From positions 372,001-436,000 of the forward strand of contig NZ_PVMZ01000005.1 of NCBI RefSeq assembly GCF_003001815.1: a DNA stretch of 64,000 nt, given 5' to 3'. The notes under the pieces are model-generated. The model made no database searches. It had not been told where the DNA came from and saw nothing but the letters and a program-made list of their open reading frames with translations. A program made the translations under genes and the position numbers. The DNA is from Actinoplanes italicus. GTDB taxonomy: Bacteria; Actinomycetota; Actinomycetes; Mycobacteriales; Micromonosporaceae. Positions 24,156 through 34,900 of the stretch are shown in pieces; position 1 is the first letter of the stretch, and each line of letters starts with the position of its first letter.

Positions 24156-24497
24156 TCAGCGAGGCAACTGGGAGACCAACCGACTGAGCTCGCTCGGAAA
24201 ACCGGGAATATGAGGTTCGGCGCAGTACCTGACGGTACAGGCCGCAGCAACCAACTCCTTCACCGAGTAATCACTGCCTGACAGCATCTTCCCGGCCATA
24301 CCCAGAGGAACCACGAAGTCCGCCTGAGCCTCGTCCGTCAACGTCTCGAGCAGGCCTGTCTCTTCAGCTAGAACCAGCCGCACGATCGACTTCAAGACCA
24401 TCGCCAGCTCTGTTGGCTCGACGGTGCGAGCAAGGTCATCCATGTCGCCTGATTCACCGAAGCCGAAGCGATTTATCCGCATCTCGTTCTCGCTCAT
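24156..24497 (-). CDS. Candidate immunity protein for the RHS toxin with deaminase-like tail
   Basis: A 113-aa acidic protein, soluble and without a signal peptide. It starts 9 bp after the stop of the 2226-aa RHS gene, on the same strand. Visible features are an acidic helical N-terminus (ESGDMDDLARTVEPTELAMVLKSIVRLVL) and a second helical block (SDYSVKELVAAACTVRYCAEPHIPG). I recognise no family. Its place directly after a polymorphic toxin tail, its size and its acidity are what is usually seen for a cognate immunity protein; the assignment is inference from position. Confidence 0.6.
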   Translation of the reverse strand: MSENEMRINRFGFGESGDMDDLARTVEPTELAMVLKSIVRLVLAEETGLLETLTDEAQADFVVPLGMAGKMLSGSDYSVKELVAAACTVRYCAEPHIPGFPSELSRLVSQLPR

Positions 24498-24506
24498 TCA
24501 ACTTCC

Positions 24507-27500
24507 TCAGTAGGTAATCTCTTGCGCGTTCAGCCGCGGCTGGCAGACCGTCGGACAGGGCACGCCCGGCCTCCCATGAGAATCACCAGCCCTCACTCGG
24601 ACAACTTCGAAGTGACCCCCACGAACTCCGGCCGCACCCTCCCTCGCCTCCGCTTTGATAAGGCACATTGTCTCAGCGCATCCCGTATGGACTCGACCTG
24701 CTGGCGAGAATCTGCTGACGAGGGATTCGACCACCCCTCCCGGCTGCGGTTTCATATCATGGCCGGATTTCCCGTAGTACACCTTTCCTGACGGAGAGGT
24801 GTACTTCGCCGCCCAGAATGGTCCGGTATTACTGTTGTAGGTCGGACGCAGCGAGTCCGCATACTCCGCCAGATTTCTCGGGGACTTGCTGAAAACACCA
24901 CGAATACTTCCGAGTACGCCCTGGACGCCCTTTCCGATGTTCGCCATCTCACTCAGGGCCCCGCTGATGAAGCCGCTGATCCTGCCTCCGGCCGCAGCCC
25001 CGAATGCACCCTTTATCCCAGAACCGAATATCGACCCCGCTCCGCCGAGGGCTGCGCCGAAGAGGCCTCCAACGGCCGTCGTGCCTGCGAGATCCCAGCC
25101 ACGCTGACCGTCCATCCAGCCGGTGACGAAGGAACCGGCGGCGCCGGCCGCAGCGCCACATCCGACTGCACCTACCCCGGTCCAGCCGATCGCAGCGCCG
25201 CACCCGAGGCCGACAACGACGCCTACGGCGCCGCCGACGATGGTCGACTTGTTACGGCACCACCAGCTCTCCTGGCACTTCTGCTGCTCGCGGATCGCCT
25301 TCTGGTGGTTCTCGTACTGGCGGTTGTACTCGTCCGCGATCGGCTTCCAGTAGTTGTACTCAGCCTGCTGCCGGTTGTAGTCCTCGACGGTCTGCTTGGC
25401 GTCCGCCTTGTAGGACGGCTCGTTGGCGTCGTTGCGCAGACCGGACGGGTCGCTCATCGTGACCGGGCTGTTGTTGGCGTAGACGTAGCCGTTCCAGGAC
25501 TGGCGATCGCCGCCGTCGAAGATCGGGTCGACGCTGATGAAACGGCCCGTATCAGGGTCGTAGTTTCTGGCGCCGACCTGGATCAGGCCGGTGTTGCCGT
25601 TGACGACCTTGTTGAGGAAGCCACGGTTGTCGGGATAGGTCCCGGCAGCGCCGCGAGCTGCGCCGAACGGGGTGTACTGCCGCCAGGTCGGCGTCGACAG
25701 GGTGGCGTTGAGGTACAGGCTCGGGGTGCCGTGATGGTCGGCGAGCGCGAAGCTGTAGTTGCTGCCGGTTCCGGTACGGATGGCGGCGCCACCACCGGGC
25801 AGCGCGTAGTAGCGGGTCCCGCTCTGGGTGCCTGCCACGGTGTTGAGGACGATCTGCTGACCGGGCAGGTACAGCGTGGTCTTCCCGGGGTCCTTCTGCA
25901 GGAGAAGGCCGCCGTCCGCGTCGTACAGGAAGCTGGTGTTGCCTCCCGTGCTTCCGCTGATCGCGGTGAGCCGGCCGGATTCGTCCCAGGTCAGGGTCTG
26001 GTTGCCGTTGCCTGCGGTGCGGCTCTCCATGTTGCCGGCGGTGTCGTAGCCGTAGCTGGTGGTGCCGGTGCTGCCGCCGGTGGTGCTGGTCGACGTCAGC
26101 GTGTGGGGCTGACCCTTGCCGTTCCCGTTGTAGGTGTAGCCGGTGACGGTGTCGGCGCCGCCGGACAGTGAGTACTTCGTCTGGCTGGTGCGGTCGCCGA
26201 GGTCGTTGAACGCCCAGGTGGTCCAGTAGGCGCTGGCGGCGCCCAGGCTGGAGCCGACCATGGCGCGGCTGCCCTCGGTGGGTTCGACGGCGCAGTTGTC
26301 GGTCGCCGTCCAGGCCGCCCGCATCCGCCGCAGGCCGTCGGTGCGGAAACACTGGGTCTCCGACGGTGTCGCGCCGCCCAGGCGCGTGTCGACGATCTTC
26401 TCGATGTCGCCGATCGCGTTGTAGGTGAAGTCGGTCTGGTTGACGTTGCTGGGAGTGCCGGTCTGGCGGCTGATGAGCTGGCTGGTGAGCCGGCTCGTGT
26501 GCGGGTCCCAGGTGTTGGTGATGTTGCCGTAGTTGGGTGAGCTGCCGAACGTCTGCTGGACGACCCGGCCCCACGCGTCGTAGGTGACGCCGCTGCCGTA
26601 CGCGGACAGACCGACGGTGGTGGTGGGCAGGTCGAGCACACCGGAGTAGCCGTAGTCGACCGTCTCGGACGGCAGGCCGCCCTTGAAGGGGTAGACGTCA
26701 CGGCTGAGCAGGCCGGAGTTCGGCGTGTACAGCTTCGAGAAGGTGTACGTGCCGGCGAGGGTGCCCTCGGCGGCGGGGATGGTGATCGTGGCGCCGCGGG
26801 ACGAGCCGAACTGGTTGAAGTTGTTCTGCTGGACCTTGTAGGCGTCGCGGCCGGTTCCCCAGTAGCTGGTGCTGGAGGTCAACTTCCCCAGCGGGTACGC
26901 CATGCCGGGCACCGCGTTGTCGGAGTTGTCGTACACCCATTCAGCGAGCTTGTTGGTGTCGCTCTGGTTCTCGATCGTCGAGGCGTACGAACCGATCTTG
27001 CGGTTCAGCTGGTCGTACTTGAACGAGACCGTCTTGGATCGCGAGTCGGTCGACTGGGTCAGGTTGCCGTTGCCGTCGTACTTCAGCCCGGTGACCTTGC
27101 CGGCGTCCGGATCGGACTTCTCGGTGGCCTGGCCGAGCATGTTGTACGTGGTGGACCAGGTGTTGCCGGCCTTGTCGGTGATCGTGTTCTGCAGGCCCTG
27201 GCCGTTGAACCCGTACGTCGAGGTGGTCTTCGCGCCGCCGGTGACGGTGAACTCGCCGGTGAACGTGTTCGCCGGTTCGGTGACCGTGGGCCGGGTCTGG
27301 TAGTCGTCGATCCTGTCGGTACGGCCGAGCGGGTCGGTGTAGGTGGTCTTGACGATGCCACCGGCCGGCGGGAACACGGTGACCGCGTCACCGGAGTACA
27401 CCGTGGTGCTCGTCTCCTGCGGCTGGACCAGGTTGTTCTTCGCCTGTTCCTGCTTGACCGCGCGGCCGAGCCCGTCGTACGTGAACAGCGTCTGGTTGTC

Positions 27501-30500
27501 GACCTGCTTCTTCAGGTCGGCGGCCGACACCAGCGTCGTGTTCGGCGTGTTCCCGTCGTCCCACCAGCCGCTGTAGGTCGCCTTGATCCAGCCACGGCTG
27601 TCATAGAACGTGTCCGTGACCAGCCGCCCGCCACGCGGTGTCATCGACTGCGTCTGACGCGGCCGCAACATCCCGTCGTAGATCTCGGTGGACGTCACGT
27701 AGGACAGCGACTCGTTGAGCGTCTGCGTGGTCGACGACGACAGACCGGTCTGCGAGATGACGTACGAGAACGTCTTGTTCGCCGGCTGGTCGGTGGTCCG
27801 CGAGTACAACCACACCGCCGTGCTGCGGCCGAGCGCGTCGTACGCCATGGTGGTGACCACGTCGTTGGCGTCGGTGGTGCTCATGGTGAGCTGCCGGCGC
27901 GGGTCGAGCGTGGTGGTGACGTCCTGCTCCAGGACGTTGGTGATCGTGGTGCTGGTGAGCAGACCCGCCGAGTTGATGTTGTACGCCGTGCGGGTCCTGG
28001 TGCCGTTGGCGTCGTACGCGGCCGTGGTGTGTCCGTAGCTGTCGAACTCGGCCCGCGACGTCGTCTTGTACGTGTACGCGCTGCCGTTCCAGCCGTCGGC
28101 GTGCCGCTCCATCGTCCGCGCGCCCCGCGTCGGCGCCTTGGCCTGCGGGAACGTGGTCGAGAACTCCGGGTCGTCGTAGAAGTAACGCTCGTTGGAGACC
28201 ACCTGCGCCGGGCGGTTCACGCCGGTCGGGGCGGTCAGGGTGTTGATGTTGCCCGGCGCCGAGGGCTGGCTGCCCGCGGTGTAGCCGCCACACGCCTTGG
28301 ACACCACGTCGACCTCGGCGAGCAGCCCGACGATGTTGCGATCCTTGTTGATCGGGGCGTACGTGTTGGTGACGCACGTGTCGTACTTGGCGTCTACCGG
28401 CACCGAGTGGGTGTAGGTGCGCTGCAGCGTGCCGAACAGCGAACTGTTGACGTCGTCGTCGTAGGAGTTGTTCGTCTGCGAGAGCCGGTAGGACGGGGTC
28501 CCACCGGAGTTGATCCGCTGCCGCTGGAACGTCGACGCCTGTGAGATCCAGGTCGCGTTCAAGGCGGGAACACCGGTGCGGGTACGGGTCGCCGACGGCG
28601 CCGAGATCCAGTAGGTGTTGATCGTCGACGACTCAGCCGGCCCACCGTCACCGCGGTAGCTGGTCGACTCGAGCACCCGCCCCGACAGGTCGTCGAGGTC
28701 CTCGTGCTTGCCACCCTGAGAGTCGGTCAACTGCACGACCGTGGTGTTGTTGTTCTTGCTCATCCCGCGGAAGTAGGTGGCCTCCGACAGCGTCTGCTTG
28801 TCGTTGGTGAGGTCGCCGACGCGGGTCTGGACCTTGCCGTACCCGCGGAACTGCCCGTACGTGCGGTACTTCGGCTTGACCAGCTCGTTCACGTCGTAGT
28901 GCCAGCCCGCGCCACCCAGGTAGTCGTAGCTGGTCGTGTGGGCGGCAGCGCCACCGGTCGGGTCCGTCTGCGTGACCTTGGTGACGACGTACTTGTTGAA
29001 CCAGTCGGTGAACGGCTCGGTGTACAGCGGCGGCGTCCAGCGCACCGGGTAGCACGCCGAGGTGTTCGTCGCCGGGGCCAGCGTCACCGGGGCGGTGCAC
29101 GCGTTCTTGCGGCCGTAGGTGACGGTGATGACCGACCCCGACTCCGTCTTGATCTGCTGCACCCGGTGCCGGTAGAACGCCGGCAGGCCATCGGTGACGG
29201 TGTCGACCCGGTTCTGCAGCTTCTCGCTGCTGAACGTCACCGACGGCAACGTGATCGCCGGGCTCCCCGCGTAAGCGGACCGGGTGATCGAGTTCAGCCA
29301 CAGCGTCGGCGAGGTGCCGTCACCGGTGGCCGGCATCGTGTGCGCCAGCGTGTAGGCGTCGACCCGCTCGTGCTGGCCGGTCGCCGTCGAGTACTGCTTC
29401 GTCGTGATCGACGCGAGCCGCACGGTCGCGAAGAACGACGGCGACCAGTTGTCACACTCCGCGCCCGGGGCGCAGATCAGGTCGAACGGCACATCCGGCC
29501 AGTTCGCCTTGTTCGTGCTGTTCAGCGGCTGGCAGGTGCCCGACACACAGCGGTCACCGGTGCCGAACACCACCTGGTTCGCCACGGTCCCGTAGGCGTT
29601 GCCGTCGGTGAACCCGTAGTCGATACGTTCCAGCCAGCTGTCACGCACGTACGAGGTCTTCGTCGCGCCCTCGTACCGGCCGTAGACGTTGGTGTCCTGG
29701 TGGTAGTAGTACGCCATGGCGTTGCCGTGGGCGTCCTTGGTGTAGTCCAGATTCCAGCGGTACGCCGTCGTGCACCACGACTTGTCGAAGCCCGCCGAGT
29801 CGTAACACGGGTCCCCCGCGAACGGCGAGTACACCGGCACCGTGTCGACCGAGTTGGTGCGCGGCTTGCCCGACGTCCACCCCGGCAGCTGGTTGCGCCC
29901 GAACTGGAACACCGCACCGTTACGCATGGTGACCTGCCAGTACGACGTGTCCTTGGCACCGGACCCGTTGTCACCACCGGCGACCTTGGTGATCACCTCG
30001 CCGTTGTCGTCCTCGGCCTTGTACACCTTCTTGGTCTCGTCCCACACCAGCGACGACGACCGGCCATCCAGCGACATGGTCAGAATCGGACCGTTGTGAC
30101 ACTGGTCGTAGATCTTCTTCGGCGCGTCCTTGCCCTGCGGCTTCTCCGAACACGAAACAAACGTCTGCTCGATGTACGACTCAGGAGTCGACCAGCCGTC
30201 CCCCGCCCAGTTCGCCTGCGCCTGCGTCGACACGGTCTGCCCGTCCACGCCCGACGAGTTGTAGCTCAGCGCCACACCCGGCACCAGACCCGACGCCGCC
30301 GGCGGCACCGTCACCGGATAGCTGTAACTGAACCCACCGGTACTGCCACCACCGGCCCACGTCCCGGTCGGCGACAGCTTCGTCGCCGCATACGAGCCAC
30401 CGGCCGCGCCACTCTCGCCGGCGCTCGCCACGGCGGCCAGCACCAGCGACTGCTCCGCGGGCACGTCCACGACCGCCGACACACTCTGCGTCCTGGCGTC

Positions 30501-31187
30501 GTTGGTCCCCGCCACCTCGGCAGGCTTACGGCACGCGGCCACCTCAGGGGTCGTCAGCGCACACGACGGCAACCGCACCAGCCGCAGACGAGAGGCGAAG
30601 TTGCCGCCGTACGCCTCCGCGAACCCGGCATAGTCCAGGCCCAGCCGCGCCCGACCCGCCTTCGCCGACGACGCGCTCAGGACCACGCCGTCGATTCCCA
30701 GGCGCCGCGCCTTGTCCTGGCCCAGGACCTGCACGTCCACCTCGGACACCGCGGCGGTCGTGGTCGCCTGGGCGGCCTGTGCCCACACCGGCGAACCGGC
30801 CGCCCGCGCCTTCGCGGCCCCGTTGAGACGAATCGACGCGCGCGCGGCTGAGGGAAGCTTCGTCGCGGTCGGCGTGAACGCCTGCTCGGCGGGATCCGGC
30901 GTCTTCGCGGCCGTCTTCGGCTTGACCTCGAAGACGCCGTCGACCGCGCGTCCCGGGCTGACCGCGGGCGGTGGCACGGGTTTCGGGGATGCGGCGCCAC
31001 GGCTCGCCGGACTCGCCACGGCCACGCTGTCGGCGAGCAGAAGAACCGACAGCGTGGCGCAGGTCGTCATGAACAGTTGCCGAGCGATTCGCCGGCGGCG
31101 CGTCGGTAAGACCGGATCCGCCCCGGGATCAACTCGACTTCGAAGGGATATCGGTTCGGATGATGAATGCAAATACTTCATTCTCAC
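24507..31187 (-). CDS. Secreted RHS-repeat polymorphic toxin with YwqJ-like deaminase tail
   Basis: A 2226-aa protein. The GTG at 31187 is conserved in its paralogue at 38301. A signal/membrane segment lies at about residues 39-57 (FMTTCATLSVLLLADSVAVA). A beta-rich N-terminal half contains VTVPPAASGLVPGVALSYNSSGVDG, and YD/RHS repeats run from about 1080. The RHS core YDPDTGRFISVDP is near 1876, and the shell ends at LRNDANEPSY near 1925. The unique tail (about 300 aa) has a Gly-rich hydrophobic stretch, then KVYYGKSGH, HTGCAET (zinc-site CxE, near 2169) and PCPTVC near 2213, matching a YwqJ-like CDA-fold deaminase except for CxxxC spacing. It probably acts on nucleic acid or nucleotides of competitors. 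The candidate immunity gene follows 9 bp downstream. Confidence 0.85.
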   Translation of the reverse strand: MRMKYLHSSSEPISLRSRVDPGADPVLPTRRRRIARQLFMTTCATLSVLLLADSVAVASPASRGAASPKPVPPPAVSPGRAVDGVFEVKPKTAAKTPDPAEQAFTPTATKLPSAARASIRLNGAAKARAAGSPVWAQAAQATTTAAVSEVDVQVLGQDKARRLGIDGVVLSASSAKAGRARLGLDYAGFAEAYGGNFASRLRLVRLPSCALTTPEVAACRKPAEVAGTNDARTQSVSAVVDVPAEQSLVLAAVASAGESGAAGGSYAATKLSPTGTWAGGGSTGGFSYSYPVTVPPAASGLVPGVALSYNSSGVDGQTVSTQAQANWAGDGWSTPESYIEQTFVSCSEKPQGKDAPKKIYDQCHNGPILTMSLDGRSSSLVWDETKKVYKAEDDNGEVITKVAGGDNGSGAKDTSYWQVTMRNGAVFQFGRNQLPGWTSGKPRTNSVDTVPVYSPFAGDPCYDSAGFDKSWCTTAYRWNLDYTKDAHGNAMAYYYHQDTNVYGRYEGATKTSYVRDSWLERIDYGFTDGNAYGTVANQVVFGTGDRCVSGTCQPLNSTNKANWPDVPFDLICAPGAECDNWSPSFFATVRLASITTKQYSTATGQHERVDAYTLAHTMPATGDGTSPTLWLNSITRSAYAGSPAITLPSVTFSSEKLQNRVDTVTDGLPAFYRHRVQQIKTESGSVITVTYGRKNACTAPVTLAPATNTSACYPVRWTPPLYTEPFTDWFNKYVVTKVTQTDPTGGAAAHTTSYDYLGGAGWHYDVNELVKPKYRTYGQFRGYGKVQTRVGDLTNDKQTLSEATYFRGMSKNNNTTVVQLTDSQGGKHEDLDDLSGRVLESTSYRGDGGPAESSTINTYWISAPSATRTRTGVPALNATWISQASTFQRQRINSGGTPSYRLSQTNNSYDDDVNSSLFGTLQRTYTHSVPVDAKYDTCVTNTYAPINKDRNIVGLLAEVDVVSKACGGYTAGSQPSAPGNINTLTAPTGVNRPAQVVSNERYFYDDPEFSTTFPQAKAPTRGARTMERHADGWNGSAYTYKTTSRAEFDSYGHTTAAYDANGTRTRTAYNINSAGLLTSTTITNVLEQDVTTTLDPRRQLTMSTTDANDVVTTMAYDALGRSTAVWLYSRTTDQPANKTFSYVISQTGLSSSTTQTLNESLSYVTSTEIYDGMLRPRQTQSMTPRGGRLVTDTFYDSRGWIKATYSGWWDDGNTPNTTLVSAADLKKQVDNQTLFTYDGLGRAVKQEQAKNNLVQPQETSTTVYSGDAVTVFPPAGGIVKTTYTDPLGRTDRIDDYQTRPTVTEPANTFTGEFTVTGGAKTTSTYGFNGQGLQNTITDKAGNTWSTTYNMLGQATEKSDPDAGKVTGLKYDGNGNLTQSTDSRSKTVSFKYDQLNRKIGSYASTIENQSDTNKLAEWVYDNSDNAVPGMAYPLGKLTSSTSYWGTGRDAYKVQQNNFNQFGSSRGATITIPAAEGTLAGTYTFSKLYTPNSGLLSRDVYPFKGGLPSETVDYGYSGVLDLPTTTVGLSAYGSGVTYDAWGRVVQQTFGSSPNYGNITNTWDPHTSRLTSQLISRQTGTPSNVNQTDFTYNAIGDIEKIVDTRLGGATPSETQCFRTDGLRRMRAAWTATDNCAVEPTEGSRAMVGSSLGAASAYWTTWAFNDLGDRTSQTKYSLSGGADTVTGYTYNGNGKGQPHTLTSTSTTGGSTGTTSYGYDTAGNMESRTAGNGNQTLTWDESGRLTAISGSTGGNTSFLYDADGGLLLQKDPGKTTLYLPGQQIVLNTVAGTQSGTRYYALPGGGAAIRTGTGSNYSFALADHHGTPSLYLNATLSTPTWRQYTPFGAARGAAGTYPDNRGFLNKVVNGNTGLIQVGARNYDPDTGRFISVDPIFDGGDRQSWNGYVYANNSPVTMSDPSGLRNDANEPSYKADAKQTVEDYNRQQAEYNYWKPIADEYNRQYENHQKAIREQQKCQESWWCRNKSTIVGGAVGVVVGLGCGAAIGWTGVGAVGCGAAAGAAGSFVTGWMDGQRGWDLAGTTAVGGLFGAALGGAGSIFGSGIKGAFGAAAGGRISGFISGALSEMANIGKGVQGVLGSIRGVFSKSPRNLAEYADSLRPTYNSNTGPFWAAKYTSPSGKVYYGKSGHDMKPQPGGVVESLVSRFSPAGRVHTGCAETMCLIKAEAREGAAGVRGGHFEVVRVRAGDSHGRPGVPCPTVCQPRLNAQEITY

Positions 31188-31272
31188 GCCCGGAATCTCT
31201 CACGATCCCGACGCCATCGAAATCCCGCATTTTGTGATTCACGCCACACCTATTTTCAGGCAGAAAACACCC

Positions 31273-31779
31273 TCAATCCCGGTCCACCGGCCCGTTTTCG
31301 GCGCGCCATTTTTCCCAGCGGGACCCGAGGTCGGCAAGGGCACGTTCGGTCAGGCGCGGCCCTGAACCGAGAATCCCGTACCCCCCGAGAATGTTCAGCT
31401 CCGTACGGCGTGACTTCCGGTCACCAGGGCGTTGCCATTCGATCACCGGAATCGTCATGTCCGTCAGGGAGGCGACACCCGAGGAAAGCCGCCCCGGCCC
31501 GATGAATATCACCTCTGACCAGCGTATACGGTACGTCCGGCCGAGGCGGCGAACGAGAATCCTGTCGTCGGTCACAACAACACCGAGCATCAGACACCGA
31601 CCTGCGACGATCACCAGCACGACCGTGACGAGCCCAAAGCCCGCAGCGACCATCCTGTTGACGACATCGCTCACGGTCGACGCCTCAGAGGCTGCGGAGG
31701 CAGCCGACGCCAATGCCATCAGCAAAGCCGCGAAAGACGAAACAGAATTCCAGAACCACGAACGCCAAACAGACTTCAT
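31273..31779 (-). CDS. PH-domain-like small membrane protein (candidate immunity protein)
   Basis: About 168 aa from the ATG at 31779 (a GTG at 31797 preceded by AAGGAGG is an alternative). The N-terminal half is hydrophobic with two helices (FWNSVSSFAALLMALASAASA and AAGFGLVTVVLVIVAGRCLML). A segment like the bacterial PH domain bPH_6 follows (VVVTDDRILVRRLGRTYRIRWSEVIFIGPG). The C-terminus ends RALADLGSRWEKWRAENG. It directly follows the second RHS gene on the same strand, where an immunity gene is expected, and a membrane-located protein would suit a toxin with a hydrophobic tail. This role is inference. Confidence 0.6.
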   Translation of the reverse strand: MKSVWRSWFWNSVSSFAALLMALASAASAASEASTVSDVVNRMVAAGFGLVTVVLVIVAGRCLMLGVVVTDDRILVRRLGRTYRIRWSEVIFIGPGRLSSGVASLTDMTIPVIEWQRPGDRKSRRTELNILGGYGILGSGPRLTERALADLGSRWEKWRAENGPVDRD

Positions 31780-31947
31780 CCCCGCTACGACTCCCACCTC
31801 CTCCTTGGAAAAGGATAAGGAAAATATGCCATCCGCCGGGCCGACTTCGCCAGCGATTGCGTCACCGGCGAAGTCGGCCGAACTGTTACGACGTGCGGTG
31901 AGCCGGCCCGTCCTGCCCCAGACGAGTACGGAGCTCCGACCGATGCG

Positions 31948-34900
31948 CTACATGATCAGGGAGGGGAGAACCTTGGTGAACACCTCTCCCCAGGTCTTCG
32001 GAGGGTCGACAGCGACCTGCGCCGACACCGCGGGAAGGGTCCATCCGGTCATCTTCATGGTGAAAGGAAGCGCGCCCAGCTCTTTCCACCCATCGGTCTG
32101 TACAGCCCTCAGGGCATCTCTGTACTTGGAGCTCAGGAACTTCATCGGCGTGAAGGGAACCGATGTTCGCACACCCTTCAGGGTCCCGAACTGCGCGAGC
32201 CGGAAAGGCGCTGCCAGCCCCGCGCTACCCAAGGTGACCGCCCCATCGACCATGATCCCCTTCTCGTTACCCTTCCAGCCCTCCTCATCGATCTTTTCCC
32301 AGGTACGCGCACCGAAGGCGACCACGCTCGCGCCTCCGCACGTGACCCATCCGACACCCGGTGAGAGACAGAACAGAAGCGCGCCCCCGCCGGCAATCGC
32401 CCCGCGATGGTCCTTGGCGAATTTCCAGGTGTCCCGGAAGCCGCTCTTGGCGCAGTCCGTGAAACCGTCGCAGCCGACCGGTTTGGCCCGCAGCCTCTGG
32501 ATCTTGGGCTTGGTGCCGCCCGTTCCGGTGCCGGTGGAGGAGTTGCCGCTGTTCTCGCCCAGGTTGACCGGCGGAACCTCGACGTAGGGCTCGTCCCAGG
32601 TGTTGATGTAGCTCGGTTCCCTCGCGTCGTTGCGAAGGCCGGTCGGGTCACTCATCGTCACCGGGCTGTTGTTGGCGTACGCGTAGCCGTTCCAGGACTG
32701 GCTGTCTTCCTCGTTGAAGTCGGGGTCGACGCTGATGAACCGGCCGACGACGGGGTCGTAGTTCCGGGCGCCGACCTGCGTGAGTCCCGTCGTGCCGTTG
32801 AGGACCTTGTTGAGGAAGCCGCGGTTGTCGGGCACCGTGGCGGCCGCACCGCGCGGAGCACCGTACGGCGTGTACTGGCGCCATGTGGGCGTGGACATGG
32901 ACGCGTCGAGGTAGACCGTGGGCGTGCCATGGTGGTCGCCGATGGCAAACCCGTAACTGGTCCCGGTCCCGGTGCGGACGGCGTTGCCACCGCCGGGCAG
33001 CGGGTAGTAGCGGACGCCGGTCTGCGCTGCCGTCGCGGTGTTGAGCGTGATCTGCTGACCGGACAGGTAGAGCGTCGACTTCCCGGGTTCCTTCTGCAGG
33101 AGGACGTTGCCGTCGGCGTCGTGGATGAAGGTGCTGTCTCCCCCGGTGCCGCCGGTGACGGCCGTGAGGCGACCCATGTCGTCCCACTCGAGGCTCTGCG
33201 ATCCGTTGCCGGCGTTGCGACTGATCATGTTGCCGGCGCTGTCGTAGCTGAAGCTGCTGGTGCCGGCCTTGGTGAGAGTGTGCGGCTGACCCTTGGCGTT
33301 GCCGTTGTAGGTGTAGTCGGTGACGGTGTCGGCCCCACCGGACGTCGAGTACTGGGTCTGGCTGGTCCGGTCGCCGAGGTCGTTGAAGCTCCAGCTGGTC
33401 CAGTACGCGCTTCCGGCGCCGAGCCGGGAACCGACCATCGCCCGGTTGCCCGTGGTCGGCTCGGTCGCGCAGTCCACGTTCGCGGTCCACGCGGCCCGGA
33501 GGCGCCGCAGCTCGTCCACCCGGAAACACTGCGTCTCCTTGAGGGCGGCGTCCCCGGAGCGCGTGTCGGCGATCTGGGTGATGTTGCCGATGGCGTCGTA
33601 GGTGAGATCGGTCTGGTTGACGGTCGACGGGCTTCCGGACTGCCGGGTGACCGCCTGGCTGGTGAGCCGGCCGGTGTGCGGATCCCAGGTGTTGGTGACG
33701 TAGCCGTAGTTGGGTGAGCTGCCGAAGACCTGCTGCAGCACCCGGCCCTGCGCGTCGTAGGTCACCCCGCTGCCGTAGGCGGCCAGGCCGCCGACGGTGT
33801 TGGGCATGTCCATGACGCCGGAGTAGCCGTAACTGACGGTCTCGGCCGGCAGGCCGCCCCTGGCCGGGTAGATCTCCCGGCTGACCAGGCCGGTCACCGG
33901 CGTGTACAGCTTGCTGAAGGTGTACGTGCCGGCCAGCGCACCTTCGACGGCCGGAACGGTGACGGTCGCGCCGCGCGAGGATCCGAACTCGTTGAAGTTG
34001 TTCTGCTGCACCTTGTACGCGTCGCGGCCGGAACCCCGGTACGCGGTGCTCGACGTGAGCTCACCGAGTGGGTGGGTCATGCCGGGCACGGCGTTGTCGG
34101 AGTTGTCGTAGACCCACTCGGCAACCTTGTTCGCCGGGCTCTGCCCGTCGATTGCCGAGGCGTACGTGCCCGTCTTCCGGCCGAGCCTGTCGTACGTGAA
34201 GGAGATCGTCTTTCCGCGCGAGTCGGTGGACTGGGTCAGATTGCCGTTGCCGTCGTACTTCAGATCCTTCACGGTGCCCGAGTCGGGGTCGGACTTGGTG
34301 AGGATCTGACCGAGCAGGTTGAACGTCGACGTCCACGTGTTACCGGTCTGGTCCGTCGTCGTGTCCTGCAGCCCCTGACCGTTGAAACCGAACGTCGAGG
34401 TGACCCTGGAACCGCCACTGACCGTCCAGTCGCCGGTGAAGGTGTTCGCCGGCGCGGTCAGCGTCGGCGTGGACTTGTAGCTGTCGGTCTTGACCGTGCG
34501 TCCGAGCAGGTCGACGTGGTCGGTCTTGACCGTGCCACCGGCGGGCGGGAACACCGTGACGGCGTCACCGGCGTAGACCTTGGTCGTCGTCTCCTTCGGC
34601 TGGACCTGGTTGTTCTTGGCCTGCTCCTGCTTCACGGCGCGGCCGAGACCGTCGTAGGTGAACAGGGTCTGGGTGTCGACCTGCTTCTTCAGGTCGGCGG
34701 CCGAGATCAGGGTGGTGTTCGGTGTCGCGCTGTCGTCCCACCAGTTGTCGTAGGTGGCCCTGGTCCAGCCGCGGCTGTCGTAGAACTTGTCGGTGACCGA
34801 CCGGCCGCCACGCGGCGTCATCCTCTGGGTCTGCCGTTCCCGCAGCATCCCGTCGTAGATCAGGGTGGATACCTGGTAGGCGGAGGACTCGTTCAGCCGC

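Noticed and set aside
28704..30851. 715-codon open frame on the plus strand
   Set aside because: It lies wholly opposite the RHS gene and is Arg/Val/Gly-rich; it is a shadow of the real frame in high-GC DNA.
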